Of a stretch of 64,000 nucleotides of DNA, positions 15,833 to 24,336 are shown in pieces (the first letter of the stretch is position 1; every line of letters starts with the position of its first letter). The DNA is from Trichococcus alkaliphilus (GTDB lineage: Bacteria; Bacillota; Bacilli; Lactobacillales; Aerococcaceae). The notes under the pieces were generated by a model that worked only from the letters and a program-made list of their open reading frames with translations, was not told the origin of the DNA and did no database searches. Position numbers and translations under genes: made by a program. The stretch is from NCBI RefSeq assembly GCF_003008695.1, contig NZ_PXZT01000006.1, positions 62,001 through 126,000 of the forward strand. The letters run 5' to 3'.

Positions 15833-16849
15833 ATGGAACAAGTCGATAAGATATTAACAGCCGCCTATGAAAAAAATGCCTCTGATGTCCACCTTGTGGT
15901 AGGCTCTGCGCCGGTCTTTCGGGTAGATGGAAAGCTGATTCCCCAAAAACAAGCACCCCTCACGCCTCAGGATACGGACCAGTTTGCGAAAACTATCTTG
16001 AGTGAAGACTTGTGGGAGGTGTTGGAGAAAAAACGGGAGATTGATTTTTCTTATGGCATCACTGACATTGCCCGATTCCGGGTGAATGCATTCTACCAAC
16101 GCAGCGCACTTTCGCTTGCTTTTCGGATCATTTCAAAAGAAATTCCCAGTGTGGAAAGTTTAGGTCTTCCCGGAATCGCCAAAAAATTGGTTCAACAGCC
16201 ACACGGACTTTTCTTGGTTACCGGTCCAACCGGCAGCGGGAAAAGCACTTCTTTGGCGGCGCTGATCGATTATGTGAACGAAACGATGAACCGACACATC
16301 ATTACCTTGGAAGATCCTATCGAATATTTGCACATGCACAAACAATCCATCATTGAACAGAGGGAAGTAGGCTTCGATACCTTATCATTCAAAGACGGTC
16401 TGCGCGCGAGTTTGCGCCAAGATCCCGATGTCATTCTGGTAGGCGAGTTGCGCGATATGGATACCATCTCCACCGCCATCACGGCATCGGAAACGGGACA
16501 TTTGGTCTTGGGGACGTTGCACACTTCGGATGCGGCCGGCAGCATTGAGCGGATGATCGATGTCTTCCCAGCAGGGCAAAGGGATCAGATCCGTTTGATG
16601 CTGGCGAATGTGCTCTTGGGCATTTTATCGCAGCGATTGCTACCGATCAAGAAGGCCAATGGGCGTGTGGCAGCGACCGAAATGTTGGTCAACAACGCAG
16701 CGATCAAGAATTTGATCCGGGCTGAAAAAATGCATCAAATCCCCAACGTGCTGCAGACATCCGTTGACCAAGGCATGCACACCATGGAGATGAGCATCAA
16801 GCGGCTAGTGGAAGAAGAAACAATCAGCCGGTCACATCTATTACTATAG
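15833..16849 (+). CDS. pilT: Type IV pilus retraction ATPase PilT
   Basis: About 338 residues, the normal PilT length. Visible are SDVHLVVGS near the N-terminus, Walker A GPTGSGKSTS (about residue 130), ITLEDPIEYLH, LVGELRD, the His box TGHLVLGTLHT and the C-terminal AIKNLIRAEK motif needed for retraction in PilT proteins. It should pull pili back for twitching movement or DNA uptake. I chose the ATG at 15833 behind AGAGGGCGG; an upstream ATG at 15812 would overlap pilB and has no ribosome site. Its presence separates this locus from simple Com pseudopilus systems, which lack PilT. Confidence 0.93.
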   Translation: MEQVDKILTAAYEKNASDVHLVVGSAPVFRVDGKLIPQKQAPLTPQDTDQFAKTILSEDLWEVLEKKREIDFSYGITDIARFRVNAFYQRSALSLAFRIISKEIPSVESLGLPGIAKKLVQQPHGLFLVTGPTGSGKSTSLAALIDYVNETMNRHIITLEDPIEYLHMHKQSIIEQREVGFDTLSFKDGLRASLRQDPDVILVGELRDMDTISTAITASETGHLVLGTLHTSDAAGSIERMIDVFPAGQRDQIRLMLANVLLGILSQRLLPIKKANGRVAATEMLVNNAAIKNLIRAEKMHQIPNVLQTSVDQGMHTMEMSIKRLVEEETISRSHLLL

Positions 16850-16885
16850 TAGAAGAAAACAATCGTTAAATAAGGAAGGGGGGTA

Positions 16886-18094
16886 ATGATGGCTGTTTTT
16901 GCCTATAAAGCCAAAACAAAAGATGGAAAACTGATGAAGGGGAAAATTGAGAGCACCAATAAAAAAGAAGCCTTGAACGAACTCAGACACATGGATCTGA
17001 TCGTCTTTGAAGTGGATGTGCTTAATGCCGTTCTGAACAAGGATCTCACCTTACGTACTTCTTTGAAATCCAAGGATTTTATCGTGTTTCTGAGACAGTT
17101 TTCCTCTTTGATGAACGCAGGGATCTTGCTTGTCGACGCTTTGGACCTGCTCGCTGTCCAATCCACGAGCCTAGCCCTCAAAGAAGCGTTGGAAGAATTG
17201 TCCGAGGAAATAAGGGAAGGGGTTGCTTTGTCTGAAGCGATGGCGAAAAAGCCGAAATTGTTTCCTGACTTATTGATTCATATGATCCATTCGGCCGAAG
17301 TAAGCGGGCGTTTGGAGGAAGCTCTCCAACAAATGGCGGACTATTATGAAAAGCAGCACCGCATCAAGCAGAAAATTACGACAGCCATGACCTACCCGCT
17401 TATTGTAGGTGTGTTAGCGTTGTTCATCACAGCCTTCCTATTGGTGTTCATTGTGCCTATTTTCGGGGATATGTTTGCCTCCATGGGAAGTGAACTGCCT
17501 GCGATTACGCAGTTTGTCCTGACACTCAGCGGGTTGCTTCAGCATTACTGGTGGCTTATCATCTTAGTGATCGGAGTTCTCGTAGCAGTCATCATTCAGC
17601 TTGGGAAAAAAGAGCAAGTCGCTTATGTGTTCGATGTGCTGCAGCTGAAGGTCCCTATTTTGGGGACGTTCATCCAGAAAACGCTGTTGGCGCGGATGAC
17701 GCAAACGTTAAGTTCCTTGATCAACAGTTCCGTACCGATTCTGCAGGCCATCGAAGTGACCAGTAAAGTAGTGGGTAATCGCGTGGTTGCAAATGTACTG
17801 TTGCAAGCGCAAAAAGATGTTGAACAAGGTGAATCGCTGGCTAAGCCGATGGTCAATCATTGGTTTTTCCCGCCGCTGATCATTCAGATGATCCAGGTCG
17901 GGGAATCGAGCGGAGAGCTGGACGAGATGTTGAAGAAAGTTTCGGAAATCTACGATCAGGAAGTACAGGAATCATCCGACAGACTGCAAGCTTTGATTGA
18001 ACCGGTTATGATTATTTTCCTCTCAGGCATCGTTGGCCTGATCGTCCTTTCGATAGTTGTGCCGATGTTCAGCATGTTCGAAACTTTCGGATAA
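16886..18094 (+). CDS. pilC: Type IV pilus inner membrane platform protein PilC
   Basis: 402 residues with two GspF-type domains (about 65-190 and 270-395), each ending in hydrophobic segments (for example YPLIVGVLALFITAFLLVFI and the C-terminal IVGLIVLSIVVPMFSMF). This is the membrane platform that couples PilB and PilT to the pilin helix. It starts after GGAAGGGGGG with tandem ATGs at 16886 and 16889; either may be used. It lies last in the first part of the operon, before a new promoter and hairpin. Confidence 0.93.
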   Translation: MMAVFAYKAKTKDGKLMKGKIESTNKKEALNELRHMDLIVFEVDVLNAVLNKDLTLRTSLKSKDFIVFLRQFSSLMNAGILLVDALDLLAVQSTSLALKEALEELSEEIREGVALSEAMAKKPKLFPDLLIHMIHSAEVSGRLEEALQQMADYYEKQHRIKQKITTAMTYPLIVGVLALFITAFLLVFIVPIFGDMFASMGSELPAITQFVLTLSGLLQHYWWLIILVIGVLVAVIIQLGKKEQVAYVFDVLQLKVPILGTFIQKTLLARMTQTLSSLINSSVPILQAIEVTSKVVGNRVVANVLLQAQKDVEQGESLAKPMVNHWFFPPLIIQMIQVGESSGELDEMLKKVSEIYDQEVQESSDRLQALIEPVMIIFLSGIVGLIVLSIVVPMFSMFETFG

Positions 18095-18110
18095 TTTAGA
18101 GCTGAATATA

Positions 18111-18139
18111 TTGCATGTGCAAAATAATTGTTGTATGAT
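18111..18139 (+). promoter_or_regulatory. Promoter of the major pilin gene
   Basis: TTGCAT (18111-18116) and TATGAT (18134-18139) are 17 bases apart. The start point would lie just before the hairpin at 18155-18175. This would give the pilin gene its own, stronger expression. Confidence 0.6.
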
Positions 18140-18154
18140 TTGAATTAGAAATAA

Positions 18155-18187
18155 ACTTCTGTTGTCATCAGAAGTGAGTTTTTTTAC
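18155..18187 (+). terminator. Terminator-like hairpin in the pilin leader
   Basis: The stem ACTTCTG (18155-18161) pairs with CAGAAGT (18169-18175), and a run of seven T follows at 18179-18185. It may end the pilB-pilC transcript. If the promoter at 18111-18139 is real, it lies inside the pilin leader and could act as an attenuator. Confidence 0.6.
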
Positions 18188-18233
18188 TAAACAAACTTTC
18201 AGAAATAATACAAAGAAAACGGAGGAAAAGAAT

Positions 18234-18551
18234 ATGAGAATTAAAATCAAACAGTTGTTGAAAAAAGAAGGCGGCTTTACATTAGTTGAATTACTAGCGG
18301 TTATTGCGATCTTGGCACTTATCGTAGGTATTTCAATTCCGTTGATTGGTAATGTGATTGGCGATGCTAGAGATAATACGGATGCGGCTCAAGATGAATT
18401 AGTTATTGATGCTGCTCAACTTTACTTTGTTGAGAACGATACAGAAACATCAGTTGCAGTAGCTGACCTAATAGATGATGGTTTTCTTGAAGTTGGTGCA
18501 ACATACGGTGGTACAGATCCTATCACAAAAGCAGAAGCCCTAGGTGAATAA
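18234..18551 (+). CDS. pilA: Major type IV pilin
   Basis: 105 residues. A basic leader (about 13 residues) ends in KKEGG|FTLVELLAVIAILALIVG, the canonical class III prepilin site with Phe1 and Glu5. The mature pilin is short (about 92 residues) with an acidic C-terminal part and no disulfide cysteines. The start ATG has GGAGGAAAAG before it; longer in-frame starts are not supported. Its own promoter and flanking terminators suggest it is the abundant structural subunit. ComGC-like pseudopilins have similar length, but PilT and PilMNO in the same locus favour a true pilus. Confidence 0.88.
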   Translation: MRIKIKQLLKKEGGFTLVELLAVIAILALIVGISIPLIGNVIGDARDNTDAAQDELVIDAAQLYFVENDTETSVAVADLIDDGFLEVGATYGGTDPITKAEALGE

Positions 18552-18596
18552 TCAGGGAACTAATCAACAAAAAACTAACACCCATTCAAATACATA

Positions 18597-18624
18597 GAAA
18601 GGCTCCTTCGTGGAGTCTTTCTTG
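18597..18624 (+). terminator. Terminator after the major pilin
   Basis: The stem GAAAGGCTCC (18597-18606) pairs with GGAGTCTTTC (18612-18621) with one G-T pair and a TTCGT loop, then TT. It is weak in its T-tract, so some read-through into the peptidase gene is likely. Confidence 0.6.
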
Positions 18625-18642
18625 CTTACTAGGAGTTTTTTC

Positions 18643-19398
18643 ATGCATACAATCATCACTGTTATTTTTTTTATCTACGGCTTAGTATTTGGGTCTTTCT
18701 TTAATGTAGTGGGGTTGCGGGTACCGAACGGGACTTTGTTGGCTCAAACACGTTCCTATTGCGATACGTGCCAGCGGACCTTGACTTGGAGAGAATTGAT
18801 TCCGGTCTGGTCTTTTTTGCGCCAAAGCGGCCGATGCAGTCAATGCAAGGAGAAAATCTCGCTGTTGTACCCGATCATGGAGCTGGCGACCGGACTTTTG
18901 GCGGCCGTTACTTTCTACCGTTATGGCTGGAATGAACAAACGTTTCTGGGTTTGCTGCTGATCGCGCTCATCATTCCTATCACGGTGTCCGATTTGGCCT
19001 ACAGGAAAATCCCAAATAAGTTACTTTTGTTTTTCACGCCATTGTTTGTAGTTTTGCGCATCATGTATCCTCAGCCTTCTCTTTGGGCGTCCTTAATCGG
19101 AGCGGGTCTGGCGTTTGGTCTGGTTTTCGTGATCATCCTCGTATCCAATGGGGGCATGGGCGCAGGTGATTTGAAATACTTCACTTTATTGGGCTTTGTT
19201 TTCGGGCCTTATCTTTTTTTGCTGCTTTTCTTCTTGGCCACGCTTTACGGAGCAATCACGGGAATAATCATCATGAAGCTGAAAGATGGCGATCGAAAAA
19301 TGACCATTCCGTTTGGACCATACATCAGTCTGGCCGCAATAACGGTTTTTTATTTTGGAGAAACGATGATACAGTGGTACCTAACACTTTTTAGCTGA
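18643..19398 (+). CDS. pilD: Prepilin peptidase / N-methyltransferase
   Basis: 251 residues, membrane protein. Near the N-terminus are GSFFNVVGLRVP and a zinc-site with two CxxC pairs (YCDTC, RCSQC), as in bifunctional PilD. The two catalytic aspartates of the GxGD protease are visible in VSDLAYRKIPN and GAGDLKYFTLLG. It cleaves and N-methylates the pilins of this locus. I chose the ATG at 18643 behind AGGAG; the earlier in-frame start at 18610 lies in the terminator. The stop is followed within 45 bases by pilM. Confidence 0.93.
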   Translation: MHTIITVIFFIYGLVFGSFFNVVGLRVPNGTLLAQTRSYCDTCQRTLTWRELIPVWSFLRQSGRCSQCKEKISLLYPIMELATGLLAAVTFYRYGWNEQTFLGLLLIALIIPITVSDLAYRKIPNKLLLFFTPLFVVLRIMYPQPSLWASLIGAGLAFGLVFVIILVSNGGMGAGDLKYFTLLGFVFGPYLFLLLFFLATLYGAITGIIIMKLKDGDRKMTIPFGPYISLAAITVFYFGETMIQWYLTLFS

Positions 19399-19441
19399 GT
19401 TGGACCACTTTTTGCGTTTCGGATACGGAGGGAGGGACATT

Positions 19442-20473
19442 ATGTTATTTCAGAAAAAACCATTGCTTTACTTTGAATTTTTGGAAAGACGAATCCGCTA
19501 TCTGGTCATGGACGCGCAATCCCGCACAGTGCTGGAAAAAAGTGAGATTCTGTTTGATACCGAAATCCTTCATGAAGGGAGAATCATCAATCCTTCGTTG
19601 CTTGAGAATCGCCTGAACGCACTGGTTTCAGAAAAAAAATGGAAAAATGCGCCAGTATCCATCCTTTTGCAGGACGATTTTGTCATTGTGCGGGAAGAAA
19701 AAATACCGGCACAGCTGGCGCCGTCAGAAATAAAGGCTTACGTCGCTCTGCATATGGGTCAGCTGATCCGCTCCCCGTTCAAGGAGACGCGCTTTCATTT
19801 TGAGTTGCTTGAAGTTGGCGACACGGAGCAGACCATTCTTCTGATGCTCTATCCGCAAGAAGTCATTTTTCAATACGAATCTTTGTTGCGAAAGGTTTCC
19901 TTGAATCCAGTCGTAGCGGATATTTCTTCGCTTTGCCTGAACCGGATCATCCGGCAACAAAATGATTTGCACCAAATTCCCGATAAGCATGTGATGGTGC
20001 TGCAATGGAGTCCTGTGGATCATGCGATCATGGTTTTTCACCAAAATCTCCCCAAATTTTCGCGTCATTCGCGCTTGGCCCGTTTGGTGGACTTATGGGA
20101 TGTTACCAAAGAAGGTGAGTGGATCTGGAAGGACGATCAAGATTCTTTTGAAGAGGCAATCACGGATACGCTGGATGTTTTGGAAAGATTACTGGAGTTT
20201 TATCGCTATTCAGTGATGAACGGTCAAGGCGGCGTAACGGATATATTTTTGACGGGCGATTTTCCTGATCTGGAAAAAGTAAGGGAACAATTATCCCAAC
20301 GATTCTTTCTGCCGATTCATATATTGCAGGCGTCTGAAGAAATCAGCTCCAAGTTTTTGCCGTTATATGGGCTGGCCTCGAAAGAGAAACATGCAGCTGT
20401 TCCGCAGAAGGATGCTAAGAAAAAAGTGAAGCGCACCAGAAAAAAAGTGCAGGAGGAAAATGAACATGTTTGA
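19442..20473 (+). CDS. pilM: PilM-like pilus assembly protein
   Basis: About 343 residues with weak similarity to the actin-like ATPase fold of PilM: LLYFEFLERRIRYLVMD at the N-terminus, VSILLQDDFVIVREEKIPA, a central VADISSLCLNRIIR and a late DIFLTGDFPDLEKV. PilM sits on the cytoplasmic face and binds the PilN tail. The C-terminus is very basic (KKVKRTRKKVQ). The start ATG at 19442 is behind GGAGGGAGGG. It overlaps pilN, so translation is probably coupled. The assignment rests partly on gene order. Confidence 0.8.
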   Translation: MLFQKKPLLYFEFLERRIRYLVMDAQSRTVLEKSEILFDTEILHEGRIINPSLLENRLNALVSEKKWKNAPVSILLQDDFVIVREEKIPAQLAPSEIKAYVALHMGQLIRSPFKETRFHFELLEVGDTEQTILLMLYPQEVIFQYESLLRKVSLNPVVADISSLCLNRIIRQQNDLHQIPDKHVMVLQWSPVDHAIMVFHQNLPKFSRHSRLARLVDLWDVTKEGEWIWKDDQDSFEEAITDTLDVLERLLEFYRYSVMNGQGGVTDIFLTGDFPDLEKVREQLSQRFFLPIHILQASEEISSKFLPLYGLASKEKHAAVPQKDAKKKVKRTRKKVQEENEHV

Positions 20474-21005
20474 AGTCAATTTTTTTGAAAAAAAACAGAG
20501 AAACTTTCTTCCTTATGTGCTAAGCGGGGCTTTCCTTTTCCTGCTTGCTTTGGTGGGTGTCTACTTTTTCTTGATGCAAACATATTATGCGAATGCTGAA
20601 GTACGCGATCAGGAATGGCTTCAAGCCGAGGAATCGCAGCTAATGCTATCAGGGCAAATGCAGGAATATGCGCAATTGACGGAGCAAGTGGCGGAAAATA
20701 AGGCCACTTTTGAAGAAATGCAATATCCAATGGCCTTCGTAACAAAAGCGATCATTGCACAAGTTCCGAATGGCGAACAGCATGTGACCATTTTTAACAA
20801 AAATGAAACGAATCAAATTACGTTAGTGTTGGAAGGGTTGACGATTACGGAGATTTCCGATGCTGTCGAAAATTTTAAAGCATTGGTGTACGTCTCTGAT
20901 GTTCAGTTTATACGCATGGAGAACCAACCAGATGGAGCAGGTTCAACGGTTGAAGTCTGGCTGGAACTAGATGAAGTGGCATTGCGAGAGGAGGTTCTGT
21001 CATGA
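20466..21005 (+). CDS. pilN: PilN-like pilus assembly protein
   Basis: About 179 residues: short cytoplasmic N-terminus MFEVNFFEKKQ, one membrane helix (about 17-40), then an extracytoplasmic coiled and ferredoxin-like part. The NFxxxxQ-like N-terminus fits PilN, which docks onto PilM. The ATG at 20466 has AGGAGG nine bases upstream; another ATG at 20460 is too close. It overlaps pilM at its start and pilO at its end (ATGA). Confidence 0.8.
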   Translation: MFEVNFFEKKQRNFLPYVLSGAFLFLLALVGVYFFLMQTYYANAEVRDQEWLQAEESQLMLSGQMQEYAQLTEQVAENKATFEEMQYPMAFVTKAIIAQVPNGEQHVTIFNKNETNQITLVLEGLTITEISDAVENFKALVYVSDVQFIRMENQPDGAGSTVEVWLELDEVALREEVLS

Positions 21006-21559
21006 AGCTGAAATGGAATCGTATGTCACTCCTCCTTGCCATTGTGATGGGACTGTTGATTCTTGGGGCTTTTATTTTCGGTCAGGTGTATTTTCTCAAT
21101 CCGATTAAGGAGCAAGCTGATCTTGTAGCGCAGCAGGTGAAGGAACAAACGAATTTGAAGGCCGAATATCCACCAGAGGAAACGTTGCTGGCTGACTACA
21201 GGCAAAAGTATGAAGAAACCTGGGGATTTTTACCTGAAGGCGAAAAAATTAATCAAGAGCTGATTGTTCTGGATAGGATCGCTGCTGAAGAGAATGTCAT
21301 TTTGCAAAAGATAGCACGTTTAGAAGAACCCCAACTGATCGAAGGACTTGATGAAAGCTATAGGAAGAGTACTTATGAAGTTGAAATGACAAGCACTACT
21401 GCGGGTAACATGCAGAGGCTTATTGAAAGACTTGAGGGATTTGAACGCATCTGGAATATCTATTCTTTTGGGTTCGAAAAGCTTGGGGAGGAGTCTTTCA
21501 GCGGTAGACTAACTTTTGAGTTGTTTTACTATGTGGTTGCTTCCGATGAAAAAGATTAA
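21002..21559 (+). CDS. pilO: PilO-like pilus assembly protein
   Basis: 185 residues with one N-terminal membrane helix (about 8-31) followed by a coiled segment and a beta-alpha domain, the PilO plan. It overlaps pilN by four bases, so it is translationally coupled. PilN and PilO normally form a dimer that aligns the motor with the pilus. No PilP or PilQ is needed in a Gram-positive cell and none is present. A strong terminator follows at 21675. Confidence 0.8.
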   Translation: MKLKWNRMSLLLAIVMGLLILGAFIFGQVYFLNPIKEQADLVAQQVKEQTNLKAEYPPEETLLADYRQKYEETWGFLPEGEKINQELIVLDRIAAEENVILQKIARLEEPQLIEGLDESYRKSTYEVEMTSTTAGNMQRLIERLEGFERIWNIYSFGFEKLGEESFSGRLTFELFYYVVASDEKD

Positions 21560-21674
21560 AGCGAAGCCTGTGATGTAGCTGCAATGGGTCAACTGCAGAG
21601 GCTGTCTCATTGCCGCAGTGAGAATAAAGTTTGATATGCTAGGTTCTTTATACCTTTTCTTGAATCATAACTAT

Positions 21675-21726
21675 CGAAAAACCGCCTACATCAAGGATTA
21701 AATCCGTGATGTAGGCGGTTTTTCGT
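21675..21726. terminator. Strong terminator closing the pilus operon
   Basis: A 19-base perfect stem (21675-21693 with 21707-21725) contains CCGCCTACATCA and has an A-rich 5' side and T-rich 3' side. It ends the pilM-pilO transcript. Confidence 0.9.
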
Positions 21727-21740
21727 AAGATAGCGATATT

Positions 21741-21954
21741 TTCCGATGAGAAGGCCACGGCACAGTAAAGCTCATTTCCAAAAGGAGAATGTTGGCTTGA
21801 GCTCGAAACTTTGCTGGCAGATTACCTCCGGCGAAGCCGTTTGTCCCCGGAGGTAATAAATGGACAAGATGCACCAACTCCGATGAGGGAAGCTTCCCCG
21901 GAGGAAAGCCCCAGAAATCTGCACCACCTCCGGCCAGACCACTGCTCACCGGAG
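21741..21954. repeat. Hairpin repeat array D
   Basis: Clear units start at 21826, 21878 and 21928 (steps 52 and 50), each CTCCGGCGA- or CTCCGATGA-like with a CCCCGGAGG or TCACCGGAGG partner. Degenerate units lie at about 21741 and 21780. The stretch 21826-21975 aligns with 3917-4066 of array C, including inter-unit bases such as GATGCACCA and a final AAAAATGTT. It lies between the pilus terminator and the VanZ-like gene. Confidence 0.8.
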
Positions 21955-22049
21955 GATAGACCGAAAAAATGTTCGGCTCACAGACTACACCGGTCGACAG
22001 CTTTCTGATATACTGGAAGGAACATTCAGTCGGAAAGGAGGAGACGCCG

Positions 22050-22703
22050 GTGAAAAAGGAGCGACTTTATAAGGGGTGGCTGCCGGTATTTGCATGGATG
22101 ATTGTTATCTTCATCCTCTCGGCCCAAACCGCGGACCAGTCAATCGTCTTGAGCGGAATCGTGACGCGCTTCTTCGCAGACGCGCTAAATCAGCTTTCTG
22201 CGTTCATTGAATATTTTACCCGTGCGCAAGGGACGGTTGTATTTTTGGCAGGTATCCTGTTGCTAATCTATTTATTGGAAACGCAAACGGATGAGCCGCG
22301 GCTTTTTGCCATCAAAAAGAGTTGGATCATCGGCGGAACCGCCATTTTTTTAGTGCTAGCAATCAGCCTCTTCCTGTTCGTTGATTTTGTCCAGGGCACA
22401 AACATTGCCTACGCTGGCAAATTGATACGGAAATCTGCCCACTTTATCGCCTATCTGGTCCTCGGTTTCCTGGTTTCCCATGCGATGAAGAGTGAAGTCC
22501 ACCACGCGAAACGGGGAGGCGCTAGCTTGCTGCTTTGTGTAGTGTATGCCATCAGTGACGAGATCCATCAACTGTTTGTGCCCGGCCGTGGTCCAATGCT
22601 GAAGGATGTTCTCATCGATGGATCAGGCGCCGCAATCGGAATCATTCTTTACTTAAGTGTCAGCAAATTGTGGGCATGTGGCAGAAAAAGGCAGGAAAGA
22701 TAG
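22050..22703 (+). CDS. VanZ-like membrane protein
   Basis: About 217 residues with four or five membrane segments. Family hallmarks are seen: WMIVIFILSAQTADQS near the N-terminus, RKSAHFIAYLVLGF in the middle and the signature SDEIHQLFVPGRGP followed by DVLIDGSGAAIG. VanZ-like proteins are common in Firmicutes and some affect glycopeptide resistance; a general function is not known. The GTG start at 22050 has AAAGGAGGAG before it; the longer frame from 21969 begins inside the repeat array. It stands alone. Confidence 0.82.
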   Translation: MKKERLYKGWLPVFAWMIVIFILSAQTADQSIVLSGIVTRFFADALNQLSAFIEYFTRAQGTVVFLAGILLLIYLLETQTDEPRLFAIKKSWIIGGTAIFLVLAISLFLFVDFVQGTNIAYAGKLIRKSAHFIAYLVLGFLVSHAMKSEVHHAKRGGASLLLCVVYAISDEIHQLFVPGRGPMLKDVLIDGSGAAIGIILYLSVSKLWACGRKRQER

Positions 22704-23371
22704 TTGACTTTTATGTTAGTAAATTTTTGACGCTCAAAATCCAGATTGACATAGAGACATTTCTCCCTTGATTATGTGGTGTGATAACTACATTTCCCCA
22801 AAGAGAGGTGTCTTTTTTGCGCACAATTTGGACATTCAGCAATCACCTCGAATTTCCAAAAGTTACCTGGATTGGAATTCAAAAAAAGTGCCGTTAGTTT
22901 GATTTTATAAGAGATCATTCTTGCAGATAAATAGCTTTTTAAGGTGTGTATATTTTTTGTAAAAATACGGTAATTACTGGAGAATGTTCACTTTTTTTGT
23001 GTGAATTATCATTTAGGAGTGGTATCATTATAAATGCATTAACATTTTTTCATTTTATTGGAAAAATATTATGGGCTGCACCACTCTACAGAAAATCAAC
23101 AATATTTGCTTTTCAATCTTTCCGACTCAAATTCATACAGGAGTATACATTAATGAAGCTATCGGGTGAACGCTTTTTATGAATGTGTTGTGATGACTTG
23201 CCCATATCAGCTTGAGATTCTTTTTTGTCTATCCAGAGTGAGTCTATGTGAACAAGTGAAAAATGTAGTTATATCTATGGGCTGGTAATGACTATTTGAA
23301 ATTGTATGAATTATCCAGTTTAAAATGGGGTATAATTACACAATATAATTAATTGAAAAAGGAGCATTAAA
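22704..23371. other. Gene-free AT-rich stretch before the exopolysaccharide region
   Basis: No convincing gene. A 78-codon plus-strand frame (22946-23182) has no ribosome site and no recognisable content. A TATAAT at 23331-23336, about 35 bases before the rmlA start, is a probable -10, but no good -35 is seen at 17 bases. No ops/JUMPstart-like element or riboswitch was recognised. The stretch marks the boundary between the pilus locus and the polysaccharide genes. Confidence 0.4.
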
Positions 23372-24247
23372 ATGAAAGGTATTATTTTAGCAGGTGGAAG
23401 CGGGACTCGGTTATATCCGTTGACGAAAGTTGTATCGAAGCAACTGATGCCAATTTACGATAAACCGATGATTTTTTATCCCATGTCAACACTGATGTTG
23501 GCTGGGATCAAAGAAATTTTAATTATCTCTACACCGTCCGATACGGAGCGATTTGAGCAATTATTCGGCGACGGATCCGAATTAGGCCTTCGGATTGAAT
23601 ACAAAGTGCAGGAAAGCCCAGACGGATTGGCGCAGGCTTTCATTATCGGCGAAGAATTCATCGGAGATGATTCGGTGTGCCTGATACTGGGGGACAACAT
23701 CTACTATGGCAGCGGCCTGGCAGAAATGCTGCGACGCGCCGCTTCGAAGGAAGAGGGAGCCACCGTTTTCGGTTATCACGTCCAGGATCCAGAGCGTTTT
23801 GGCGTGTTGGAGTTCAATGTGAATAAGAAGGTCATCTCTATAGAGGAAAAACCGGAGCATCCTAAGAGCAATTATGCGGTTACGGGTCTTTACTTTTACG
23901 ACAATGACGTAGTCGAGATTGCAAAAAATATCAAACCATCACTACGCGGTGAGCTGGAAATTACGGATGTCAATAAAGTCTATCTGGAAAAAGGATTACT
24001 GGATGTAGAAATAATGGGGCGCGGGATTGCTTGGTTGGATACGGGAACGCATGAATCTTTGCTGCAAGCATCTACTTTTATTGAAACCATCGAAAAGCGC
24101 CAAAATCTTAAGGTTGCCTGCTTAGAGGAAATTGCTTATCGCATGGGTTACATCACCCGTGAACAGCTAATTACTTTAGCTCAGCCGATTAAGAAAAACG
24201 GTTATGGACAATACATGCTTCGTTTGGCAGAATCCGAAAATCTATAA
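23372..24247 (+). CDS. rmlA: Glucose-1-phosphate thymidylyltransferase
   Basis: 291 residues, usual RmlA length. The N-terminal nucleotidyltransferase motif [17 protein letters not shown] is complete, followed by [15 protein letters not shown] and the metal-binding LGDNIYYG. It makes dTDP-glucose from dTTP and glucose-1-phosphate in the cytoplasm. AAAGGAGC lies before the ATG. rmlB follows 89 bases later, but no rmlC or rmlD lies next to them, so the product need not be rhamnose. Confidence 0.95.
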   Translation: MKGIILAGGSGTRLYPLTKVVSKQLMPIYDKPMIFYPMSTLMLAGIKEILIISTPSDTERFEQLFGDGSELGLRIEYKVQESPDGLAQAFIIGEEFIGDDSVCLILGDNIYYGSGLAEMLRRAASKEEGATVFGYHVQDPERFGVLEFNVNKKVISIEEKPEHPKSNYAVTGLYFYDNDVVEIAKNIKPSLRGELEITDVNKVYLEKGLLDVEIMGRGIAWLDTGTHESLLQASTFIETIEKRQNLKVACLEEIAYRMGYITREQLITLAQPIKKNGYGQYMLRLAESENL

Positions 24248-24336
24248 GGGATAATTCATTCGTTTTATCAGAAAAAGACAAGAAACATCCGACTTTGGCG
24301 GAATGCGACAAACCATTTGTTTGGGAGGAAAATAAG

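Noticed and set aside
11686-21559. Competence (Com) pseudopilus operon instead of type IV pili
   Set aside because: PilT, PilM, PilN and PilO are present and the gene order is that of pilus loci, not comGA-GG.
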